A stretch of DNA of 6,327 bases, from positions 1 to 6,327 of the forward strand of contig JAHFAC010000102.1 of NCBI GenBank assembly GCA_023250755.1. Direction: 5' to 3'. This stretch comes from Bacteriovoracaceae bacterium. GTDB lineage: Bacteria; Bdellovibrionota; UBA1018. Shown here piece by piece: positions 1 through 5,636 of this stretch; positions within the stretch are counted from its first letter, which is position 1; every line of letters starts with the position of its first letter. Under the pieces are notes generated by a model, which was not told the DNA's origin, made no database searches, and worked only from the letters and a program-made list of their open reading frames with translations. The translations under genes were made by a program, and so were the position numbers.

Positions 1-1
1 T

Positions 2-703
2 TTCTCTGCATGCAGGGAAATTCAAAACCAGATTCTTCAATCCTATGTTCTGGATTTTTCTAAATATGCAGGTGTATCCGAGGCAATGCGTATTTCACAG
101 CTTTGGAATTCCATTCCCGCTCAGATCGCTAAAGAGAATCAGAGATTTTTTTTCTCTGCTGTAAAAGGCTCTGCTCGCGCTCGTGAGTACGAGAGTTCCG
201 TTCAGTGGCTCATCGATGCCGGATTGGTGATTCAATCCTCCTGCGTAAAATTACCCAATATGCCGCTTTCAGCCTATATCGAATCAAGTCTTTTTAAGTT
301 GTTTTTGTTGGACGTAGGGTTGCTCGGGGCTCAATGCAAAGTAAGTCCTAAAATTTTTTTGACTCCCAACGAATATTTTACGCACTTTAAGGGGTCTATT
401 CTCGAGAACTACGTTGCGCAAGAATTGACTGCGCATAAAATGGGGCCTCTTCATTACTGGAAGAGCGGAGCCGATGCCGAGGTTGATTTTCTCCTTCAAA
501 TCCAAGATCAAATTATCCCGGTCGAAGTCAAATCTGGGATCAATAGAAAAAGTAAAAGTCTTAAATTCTACCGAGAAAAATATAAACCGACTTTTTCTGT
601 AAAACTTACCCCAGGTCCTTTCTCTCAAAAAGGGAGTTTGATTGAATTACCGGTTTATGCAACAGAGTTGCTCTCTTCACCTCAATTACACCGACCACTC
701 TAG
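2..703 (+). CDS. AAA family ATPase, C-terminal DUF4143 part (5' end outside window)
   Basis: This is the C-terminal 233 residues of a protein of the AAA_14/DUF4143 type. The frame is open back to the window edge, and the first 28 residues before the first Met (ending KYAGVSEA) read as typical DUF4143 sequence, so that Met is internal. Recognisable pieces are the '[11 protein letters not shown]' and '[16 protein letters not shown]' helices, then '[19 protein letters not shown]', a winged-helix-like block. A C-terminal PD-(D/E)XK-like fold follows: ILENYV (Glu about 135), AEVDF (Asp about 162) and PVEVKSG (Glu about 175, Lys about 177). The N-terminal P-loop ATPase domain should lie upstream and cannot be seen. 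Members of this family are common accessory genes of uncertain role; nuclease activity is inferred from the fold only. Both ends of the visible part look AT-rich compared with the thi genes. The last 18 bp overlap the 3' end of nadA, which is on the opposite strand. Family assignment is fairly secure; function is not. Confidence 0.85.
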   Translation, partial: FSACREIQNQILQSYVLDFSKYAGVSEAMRISQLWNSIPAQIAKENQRFFFSAVKGSARAREYESSVQWLIDAGLVIQSSCVKLPNMPLSAYIESSLFKLFLLDVGLLGAQCKVSPKIFLTPNEYFTHFKGSILENYVAQELTAHKMGPLHYWKSGADAEVDFLLQIQDQIIPVEVKSGINRKSKSLKFYREKYKPTFSVKLTPGPFSQKGSLIELPVYATELLSSPQLHRPL

Positions 704-1642
704 CATTCGCTCCAGCGGAGCTAAGGCGCGGATCCGCAAATCATCAGGTACAGTTAATTCGGGCGCTTCGTTGTATACGCAGGCATAGATTTTTTCCAAT
801 GTATTGAGTTTCATGAAAGGGCACTCGTTACAATGGCACGGGCCATTGGGTGGGGCTGCGATCAGCTTTTTTCCGGGAGCGCGCTTTCGCATCTGATGTA
901 AGATGCCTTCTTCTGTGGCGATGATAAAAGTCGATGTTCGGCTCTCACAAACGTGTTTCAAGAGCGCTGAAGTGCTGCCGATAAAATCGGCCCTGGCTAG
1001 GAGTTCAGGCTCGCACTCGGGGTGGGCAATGAGTTCTGCCTCGGGATTTTGGATTTTCAGTTCAATGATTTTTCGTTCTGAAAAAGTTTCGTGCACGATA
1101 CAGGTGCCTTGCCACAGAACCAAGTCTCTTCCCGTGGCTTTCGCAACGTAGGCACCCAAGTTCCGATCTGGGGCGAAGATGATTCCTTGGTTTTTCGGGA
1201 TTTTTTCGACGATGCCCACTGCGTTTGAGCTGGTGCAGATTACATCGCTCTGGGCTTTGATTGCAGCTGAGCAGTTGATGTAGCTGACAATGAAATGATC
1301 AGGATACCGGGCTCGAAAGCGAGCAAATGCCTCGGGCGGGCAGCTGTCGGAGAGGGAACAGCCGGCGCGAAGATCAGGCATGATGACTTTGCGGGAGGGA
1401 TTCAGAATTTTTGCTCCCTCAGCCATAAAGTGAACGCCGGCAAAGACAATGAGATCAGCACTGGTCTTTTGAGCGGCTCGGGCCAACTCCAAGCTGTCAC
1501 CTACAAAATCCGCAACGTCCTGGACATCGGGCTCTTGATAGTAATGGGCGAGGATGACCGCATTTTTTGCTTTTTTTAGCTGGTTGATCTCAGAAAACAA
1601 ATCCTTGTCAACACCCGGGAGAGTGGGAGACGATAACCTCAT
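686..1642 (-). CDS. nadA: quinolinate synthase NadA
   Basis: NadA condenses iminoaspartate with dihydroxyacetone phosphate to form quinolinate, the second step of de novo NAD synthesis from aspartate. It is a cytosolic [4Fe-4S] enzyme. The 318-residue product is full length for the shorter NadA class. It shows the three pseudo-repeat domains with conserved blocks: LAHYYQ (31-36), VGDSLELA (47-54), FAGVHFMAE (67-75), [14 protein letters not shown] (88-101), SYINCSA (120-126), TSSNA (137-141), FAPDRNLG (156-163), WQGTCIVH (177-184), AHPEC (206-210) and GSTSALL (222-228). It ends with a Cys cluster, CHCNECPFM (269-277). The likely cluster ligands are Cys95, Cys181 and Cys274. The ATG at 1642 has only a modest Shine-Dalgarno (AAGG about 8 nt upstream), but the family N-terminus fits it. 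nadB and nadC are not adjacent, so the gene is isolated here. It diverges from the 158-aa gene and converges on the DUF4143 gene, overlapping it by 18 bp. Confidence 0.97.
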   Translation of the reverse strand: MRLSSPTLPGVDKDLFSEINQLKKAKNAVILAHYYQEPDVQDVADFVGDSLELARAAQKTSADLIVFAGVHFMAEGAKILNPSRKVIMPDLRAGCSLSDSCPPEAFARFRARYPDHFIVSYINCSAAIKAQSDVICTSSNAVGIVEKIPKNQGIIFAPDRNLGAYVAKATGRDLVLWQGTCIVHETFSERKIIELKIQNPEAELIAHPECEPELLARADFIGSTSALLKHVCESRTSTFIIATEEGILHQMRKRAPGKKLIAAPPNGPCHCNECPFMKLNTLEKIYACVYNEAPELTVPDDLRIRALAPLERMLEWSV

Positions 1643-1683
1643 GAAATCCCTTACTAGCGCTTTTGATTTGAGCTGGCAATGTG

Positions 1684-1711
1684 CAAGCAGCAGCCATTGA
1701 GCCGCTGCTTG
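1684..1711. repeat. 8-bp perfect inverted repeat in the divergent intergenic region
   Basis: The arms CAAGCAGC (1684-1691) and GCTGCTTG (1704-1711) are perfectly complementary around a 12-bp centre. The repeat lies between the divergent starts of nadA (1642) and the 158-aa gene (1730), and ends 5 bp before the ribosome binding site of the latter. It could be an operator read by a dimeric repressor or a 5'UTR hairpin. No T-run follows on either strand, so it is not an intrinsic terminator. It does not match a NAD-regulator operator that I recognise. Confidence 0.5.
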
Positions 1712-1716
1712 GGTGC

Positions 1717-1726
1717 GGGGAGGTGA
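1717..1726 (+). promoter_or_regulatory. strong Shine-Dalgarno of the 158-aa gene
   Basis: GGGGAGGTGA is nearly fully complementary to the 16S rRNA 3' end and leaves 6 nt between GGAGG and the ATG at 1730. It fixes 1730 as the probable start, ahead of the internal Met at 1835. Confidence 0.8.
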
Positions 1727-1729
1727 TTT

Positions 1730-2206
1730 ATGAGGGGAGTACTTGTGGGAACCTTAAAGATGTGGAAATCTTTGCTCCATAGAATGGGTGTTCTTGAATC
1801 TGGATTTGATCGGATGGGCCAAGGGGACCGCTCAATGAAAGTGATTAAAAAAGGATCTGCAAGGCGTGTGATCTTCTTTTATCCAGGAGAAGAGGGCACT
1901 TACGTCGATAACACTAACGTGACTTTATATGAAAATGGGATTGTTCATCTCGAATCCCAAAGCGAAGAGACGACCACTCACCTTCAAAACTGCGAGATCC
2001 TTTGGAGTTTTGAAGTCGAAGGTGAGGACCGCGCTTCAAAAGTGCGGTTGCTCAAACCCTCTCAAGAGGTGCCTAAAGAGGGGGGCGCAAAAATTTCTAA
2101 GGGGATCCATCCCCGAAATCCTGAAAAATCGACTCCACCCGAAAAATCTAAGATGAAAGACTTGCTCGAGTCCACTTCTGAAAGTATAAGCTCCGAGACC
2201 AACTAA
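1730..2206 (+). CDS. hypothetical protein, 158 aa, function unknown
   Basis: I do not recognise a family. Three parts can be seen. Residues 1-35 form a basic, Met/Leu-rich segment ([18 protein letters not shown]) that could be an amphipathic helix; it is not a standard signal peptide. Residues 36-105 look like a small beta-rich folded unit ([37 protein letters not shown]). Residues 106-158 are a charged Lys/Ser/Pro/Glu-rich tail that is probably disordered. The ATG at 1730 is supported by an excellent Shine-Dalgarno. An alternative start at 1835 (Met36) has AAGGGG 8 nt upstream and would yield only the folded unit and tail, 123 aa. The gene precedes the thiamine transport operon but has its own ribosome binding site. 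A riboswitch and a possible promoter separate it from thiB, so co-function with thiamine uptake is not implied. Codon phase and translation signals make it a real gene; its role is open. Confidence 0.75.
   Translation: MRGVLVGTLKMWKSLLHRMGVLESGFDRMGQGDRSMKVIKKGSARRVIFFYPGEEGTYVDNTNVTLYENGIVHLESQSEETTTHLQNCEILWSFEVEGEDRASKVRLLKPSQEVPKEGGAKISKGIHPRNPEKSTPPEKSKMKDLLESTSESISSETN
2162..2190 (+). promoter_or_regulatory. possible sigma70-type promoter for the thi operon
   Basis: TTGCTC (2162-2167, 3/6 to the -35 consensus) and TATAAG (2185-2190, 5/6 to the -10 consensus) are exactly 17 bp apart. They lie inside the last codons of the 158-aa gene. Transcription would start near 2197, just ahead of the leader hairpin and riboswitch, which is where an operon promoter is needed. 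Found by eye; the -35 is weak. Confidence 0.4.
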
Positions 2207-2208
2207 AC

Positions 2209-2226
2209 TAAGAGCACGCGCTCTTA
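2209..2226 (+). promoter_or_regulatory. leader hairpin just upstream of the riboswitch
   Basis: TAAGAGC (2209-2215) and GCTCTTA (2220-2226) form a perfect 7-bp stem with a 4-nt loop (ACGC), 3 nt after the stop codon of the 158-aa gene. The following sequence is not a T-run (CAACAGGGG), so it is a poor intrinsic terminator. Its 3' arm overlaps bases that could form the 5' strand of riboswitch P1, so the two structures would compete. Confidence 0.5.
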
Positions 2227-2293
2227 CAACAGGGGTGCTGGATCCATCCTTGACCTGATCCGGGTAATGCCGGCGAAGGGAGGACTTGTGAAG
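2223..2293 (+). ncRNA. TPP riboswitch (THI element), reduced form without P3
   Basis: This cis-acting aptamer for thiamine pyrophosphate sits directly before thiB. The phosphate-binding half is canonical: ACCTGATC (2253-2260), a P5 stem CCGG/CCGG (2260-2263/2270-2273) enclosing GTAATG, then CG and AAGGGA, with P4 as CCT/AGG (2254-2256/2277-2279). P2 forms from AGGGGTG (2231-2237) and CATCCTT (2245-2251). In normal members P2 is followed by a P3 stem and the CTGAGA joining strand that grips the pyrimidine ring; here only a 7-nt loop CTGGATC remains. A P1 can be drawn from CTTACAA (2223-2229) and TTGTGAAG (2286-2293) with one bulge. The thiB ribosome binding site (GGGAGGA) and GTG start lie in the 3' edge, so ligand binding would be expected to block translation. 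Identity rests on the conserved 3' half plus the thiamine operon downstream. Whether it still binds TPP is uncertain. Confidence 0.85.
2278..2284 (+). promoter_or_regulatory. thiB ribosome binding site, embedded in the riboswitch
   Basis: GGGAGGA lies a few bases before the GTG at 2288 and overlaps the conserved GGGA of the riboswitch core. This placement decides the thiB start: the ATG at 2267 lies inside the P5 loop region and has no ribosome binding site of its own. Confidence 0.75.
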
Positions 2294-3346
2294 TTTCGAA
2301 GCGCTATCCCCTTATATTTTTTAAGTTTAATCCCTTTGGGATGGGCCGGTGTAGATTTACGTCCCGAGCTCATTCTATACACCTATGACAGTTTTGTAGC
2401 GAAGGGAGGTCCTGGAGCTGAGATTCTTCCACGATTTGAAAAACTCTGTGCTTGTAAGGTTAGGGCGTTATCGGCTGGAAGTGGTGCGCAGCTCATTGCG
2501 CGGCTAGAGCTCGATTACGAACGTGCTAAACCGACCGCACAGGTAGTATTGGGGTTGGATCAGCATCTTTGGGATCGGGCGAAATCTTACATCGAGCCGT
2601 GGGGGGAGTGGCGCCCTAAAGGGTATTCTGGGATTCTTCCTGAACTCAAAGCAATTCCGGCTAAGGAGGGTTTTCTCCCTTTTGATTACGGGATTTTTGC
2701 GATGATGGCGGATCGCGAAGCACTTCAAGAGCTCAAGCTTTCTGTACCCGAAAAACTTGGCGATCTTTTAAAAGGGGAGTGGAAGCGAAATATCATTTTA
2801 GAAGACCCCAGGACTTCGACTCCTGGCCTTGCCTTTCTGCTTTATACTCAAGAGGTTTTTGGAAAAAACGTTTGGGACTTTTGGACAGCCCTGAGGACTC
2901 AGTGGCTCACTCTTGCTCCAGGATGGGATGGGGCTTATGGGCTTTTTTTAAAAAAAGAAGCTCCATTGGTCTGGAGTTATACCACCAGTCAAGCGTATCA
3001 CGCCGAACATGGCGACAAGGTCGGACGGTATCAGGCGATACTTTTTCAAGAAGGTCAGCCGATTCAGATTGAAGGAGCTGCTTTAGTTAAAGGAAATCTC
3101 AGTGATCCGGCGGCAAGAGCTCGCGCTCAGGCGTTTTTAGAGTTTTTGATATCGACTGAGGTGCAGGGCCTCCTTTCAAAAACGAATTGGATGTTGCCTT
3201 CAGTGCGTGGAGTGGCACTGCCTGCCAGTTTCAAAGCCTTGCCCCAGCCAAAAAAACTTTTCCAAATTCGCACTCGTGCTGAACAAGTAAAGCAGGTTTT
3301 GAGGGATTGGGACCGGGCCGTGAGCCAAGCAAAAGGATCTCGATGA
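2288..3346 (+). CDS. thiB: thiamine ABC transporter, periplasmic substrate-binding protein ThiB (TbpA)
   Basis: ThiB binds thiamine, thiamine phosphate or TPP in the periplasm and delivers it to the ThiPQ importer. The start is taken as the GTG at 2288, giving 352 aa, because it follows a good Shine-Dalgarno and begins a signal peptide: KFR, a hydrophobic core IPLYFLSLIPL, and probable cleavage near Ala20. The mature protein closely follows Escherichia coli ThiB: YTYDSF (31-36), a CxC pair (Cys54, Cys56), VVLGLD (86-91), PFDYG (131-135), DPRTSTPG (173-180), GWDGAYGLF (212-220), SYTTS (230-234) with YH shortly after, and NWMLPS (300-305). The aromatic residues Trp213, Tyr231 and Trp301 match positions lining the thiamine pocket in the E. 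coli protein. The stop overlaps the thiP start as ATGA. Expression is expected to fall when TPP is abundant, through the riboswitch. The family is clear; only the exact start is inferred. Confidence 0.95.
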   Translation: MKFRSAIPLYFLSLIPLGWAGVDLRPELILYTYDSFVAKGGPGAEILPRFEKLCACKVRALSAGSGAQLIARLELDYERAKPTAQVVLGLDQHLWDRAKSYIEPWGEWRPKGYSGILPELKAIPAKEGFLPFDYGIFAMMADREALQELKLSVPEKLGDLLKGEWKRNIILEDPRTSTPGLAFLLYTQEVFGKNVWDFWTALRTQWLTLAPGWDGAYGLFLKKEAPLVWSYTTSQAYHAEHGDKVGRYQAILFQEGQPIQIEGAALVKGNLSDPAARARAQAFLEFLISTEVQGLLSKTNWMLPSVRGVALPASFKALPQPKKLFQIRTRAEQVKQVLRDWDRAVSQAKGSR

Positions 3347-4944
3347 GAGTTCCGCGTGTCTTGGGTTGGATTGCTTTTGTTTGGGCGATGGGTTTTGTGG
3401 CCTTTTGTCTGGGGGCGCCGCTAGGCGCACTCTTGCTACGAGTTTTTATGAGCTCGGGATCCCATCCTGAGTTTGTGGATTTAGTGGGAGTCTGGACGGT
3501 TGTGCAGGCTACGGTTCAGCAAGCGTTTTGGAGTGTGTTCTTTTCAGTCGGGCTTGGGTTTCCGCTCGGTCTTTGGGTAGGCACTCAGGTCAGTTGTGGG
3601 AGCCGTACGGGGCGTGCTTGTGAAATCCTGCTAGGACTTCCGTATGGGGTTCCCACTGTGGTGGCTGGACTCACGGGTGTTCTTTGGCTCGGCAGATCTG
3701 GGATCCTTGCTGGCTTGGGATTCCATTCGGATTGGCTTTATTCCCTTAAGGCGGTCATTTTGGCACATGTTTTTTTTAATGCGCCTTGGATCGCACTTGC
3801 TGTCGCGCAAGCCCGCTGGAGAGTTGCGCAGGATTCGGATGCGCAGCTTGAGGCCGCGCGGACCTTAGGTGCTTCTTATGGGTCTCGGCTTCGCTTTGTG
3901 ATTTGGCCCAGCATTCGTTGGCCCTTGGCTAGTCAGTCAGTGCAGGTCTTTAATCTTTGCACCATGAGCTTTGCTTTGGTTTTGCTTCTGGGGGGCGGAC
4001 CTCCGGTGGACACCCTTGAAACTGCGATTTATTCTCACATGCGTTTTAGCTCGCTGGACGTGGGAGGGGCCGCTGTCTTTGCATTGGCTGAACTTTTAAT
4101 CAATCTAGTGCCCTGGGGGCTGATTTTGTATTTTAGGGGGAGAGAAAGTCACCCTGTTCTCATTTTACGAGGAAACAAACCGGATCGTTTTAAAAACCGG
4201 GGGTCGAGAGCAAGTCAAAATCTCATGAGTCTAGGGTGTATAGGCGCTTGTTTGGTGGCCCTGCTTCCTTATAGTGCTTTAGTCTGGATATTTTTTAAAC
4301 AGAGATATTTTAATTCAGATTTTGCGAGTGAAATTTTTAGACCCCTCGTTCTTTCTCTTGGATTAGCTTTGGGTGCAAGTGTTCTGGTGACGACTCTGTC
4401 GATTGCCGCTGTGATGGTGGGAGCTCTTACCGCTAAAAACCACCCTCGTTTTCAGGGCATTCTGAATCTGGCTTTAGCGCTTCCGAGTGGGGTTTCAGTC
4501 CTGGTCTTAGGTCTGGGTTTTTGGCTTGCCTATGGCCGCTGGTTAGATCCTTTTGATGGAAGCTTTCTGGCCATGGTGGTGCTCCAGGCCACCCTCTTTT
4601 TCCCGCTCTCGTTTCGGATGCTCTGGCCTTTGGCCGAGGCTGTTCAGCTGCCCCTGCTCGAAGCAGCATTGACGTTGGGCGCATCTCCTGGGCGAGCTTT
4701 TTGGCTTGTGGAATGGCCTCGCTGGCGAGGTCCGATTTTGAGTTCTGCCGCGGTGGTTGCGGGGGCCTCACTGGGCGAAGTCGCAGCGGTGAGCCTTTTT
4801 TACAGTGAAAAGCTCATCCCTTTGCCCCTTTTATTGACTCGTTGGATGGCGCAATACCGATTTGACCAGGCACAGGGACTTGCATTTTTGATTTTGATCC
4901 TTTCGGCAGGAACCATTGCGATGGTGAAGGGAAGGGTTTCATGA
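3343..4944 (+). CDS. thiP: thiamine ABC transporter, permease ThiP
   Basis: ThiP is the inner-membrane channel of the thiamine/TPP importer, a fused permease with two binding-protein-dependent transport domains. The start is the ATG at 3343. It overlaps the thiB stop (ATGA) and has AAGGA 5 nt upstream. An in-frame TTG at 3307 would add 12 residues but lacks context. The resulting 533 aa is close to E. coli ThiP (about 536). The N-terminus is a hydrophobic helix after MRVPR. Two EAA loops, where the ATPase docks, are clear: EAARTLGAS followed by WPSIRWPL (from residue 170) and EAALTLGAS followed by WPRWRGPI (from residue 440). The two halves are joined by a basic hydrophilic linker around residues 265-290 (RGNKPDRFKNRGSRAS). 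Many Leu/Gly/Ala/Trp-rich segments fit roughly 10-12 membrane helices. The 3' end overlaps thiQ as ATGA, so the three subunits are probably translationally coupled. Confidence 0.95.
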   Translation: MRVPRVLGWIAFVWAMGFVAFCLGAPLGALLLRVFMSSGSHPEFVDLVGVWTVVQATVQQAFWSVFFSVGLGFPLGLWVGTQVSCGSRTGRACEILLGLPYGVPTVVAGLTGVLWLGRSGILAGLGFHSDWLYSLKAVILAHVFFNAPWIALAVAQARWRVAQDSDAQLEAARTLGASYGSRLRFVIWPSIRWPLASQSVQVFNLCTMSFALVLLLGGGPPVDTLETAIYSHMRFSSLDVGGAAVFALAELLINLVPWGLILYFRGRESHPVLILRGNKPDRFKNRGSRASQNLMSLGCIGACLVALLPYSALVWIFFKQRYFNSDFASEIFRPLVLSLGLALGASVLVTTLSIAAVMVGALTAKNHPRFQGILNLALALPSGVSVLVLGLGFWLAYGRWLDPFDGSFLAMVVLQATLFFPLSFRMLWPLAEAVQLPLLEAALTLGASPGRAFWLVEWPRWRGPILSSAAVVAGASLGEVAAVSLFYSEKLIPLPLLLTRWMAQYRFDQAQGLAFLILILSAGTIAMVKGRVS

Positions 4945-5627
4945 GTACACAGAATCGTCTTTCAGGATTGAAAGTCGACTCCCTCCGAAAACGAATTGGA
5001 ACGTTCACTCTTTCTGCTGACTTTGAAGTTTTAAGAGGTGAGCGCGCGGCGCTGATTGGACCCAGTGGGAGTGGTAAAACCAGCTTGCTGCGATTGATTG
5101 CGGGCTTGGATTTGCTAGAAGCAACTGAAGATTCAGGCACGATTCTCTTAGGCTCTGAGGACATTACATTCACCGTTCCCGAACGGCGACAGGTGGGTTT
5201 TGTTTTTCAGGAGCAGGCGTTGTTTCCCTCGCTCAATGTCATGGATAATGCGACTTTTGCTCTCCGCATGCGCGGTCTTCACGAAGCAGAACGCAATGCT
5301 CAAGTGATGCCCTGGCTTGAACGGGTGGGACTTCGGGATAAAGCTCAAGCTTCGGTTGGAATTCTCTCAGGAGGGGAGAGACAGCGCGTTGCTTTTGTCC
5401 GGGCGGTGGTGTGGAAACCCCGTGTACTTTTATTGGACGAACCGTTTTCAGCGTTAGATGCTTCGCTGAGAGACGTTTTACGCCGCGAATTGGTCGAACT
5501 CCACCGCCTTTGGCCCGTGCCGCTGCTTTTAGTGAGCCATGATGAAAAAGACCTAGACAGCGTCGCGACTCGGCGGATCCGTTGTGAGTGGGACTTAAAA
5601 ACCGAAGTGCGAAGGTTTGTGGGATAG
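4941..5627 (+). CDS. thiQ: thiamine ABC transporter, ATP-binding protein ThiQ
   Basis: ThiQ is the cytoplasmic ATPase that powers ThiP. The 228-aa product has the full ABC motif set in order: Walker A GPSGSGKT (40-47), Q-loop Gln90 in FVFQEQALFP, signature LSGGERQR (142-149), Walker B RVLLLDEP (161-168), D-loop SALD (170-173) and switch His200 in LLVSHD. The length is close to E. coli ThiQ (about 232), and there is no extra regulatory C-terminal domain. The ATG at 4941 overlaps the thiP stop and is preceded by GAAGGG with 4 nt spacing. Domain motifs alone would leave other importers of the iron/sulfate/molybdate type possible, but the partner genes ThiB and ThiP fix the substrate as thiamine. 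It is the last gene of the operon; the next gene converges on it with a 9-bp gap, and no clear intrinsic terminator lies between. Confidence 0.95.
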   Translation: MSTQNRLSGLKVDSLRKRIGTFTLSADFEVLRGERAALIGPSGSGKTSLLRLIAGLDLLEATEDSGTILLGSEDITFTVPERRQVGFVFQEQALFPSLNVMDNATFALRMRGLHEAERNAQVMPWLERVGLRDKAQASVGILSGGERQRVAFVRAVVWKPRVLLLDEPFSALDASLRDVLRRELVELHRLWPVPLLLVSHDEKDLDSVATRRIRCEWDLKTEVRRFVG

Positions 5628-5636
5628 ATTGGCTCC

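Noticed and set aside
709..721. GC-rich hairpin GCTCC-AGC-GGAGC just after the DUF4143 gene stop, as a terminator
   Set aside because: The stem is only 5 bp, no T-run follows on either strand, and it lies in conserved nadA coding sequence (LAPLER).
903..1579. Plus-strand open frames opposite nadA (903-1151 and 1295-1579)
   Set aside because: They are antisense to well-conserved nadA, have unnatural compositions and no ribosome binding sites.
1643..1672. nadA promoter on the minus strand (TTGCCA, 17 nt, TAGTAA)
   Set aside because: The -10 matches only 3/6 and would put the transcript start almost at the ATG with no room for the ribosome binding site.
3307..3342. TTG at 3307 as the thiP start
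   Set aside because: It would overlap thiB by 40 bp and has no good ribosome binding site, while the ATG at 3343 has AAGGA and the usual ATGA coupling.
4433..5348. Minus-strand open frames opposite thiP and thiQ
   Set aside because: Low-complexity Pro/Arg/Ser/Lys-rich translations, antisense to conserved transporter motifs; shadows of thiP and thiQ.
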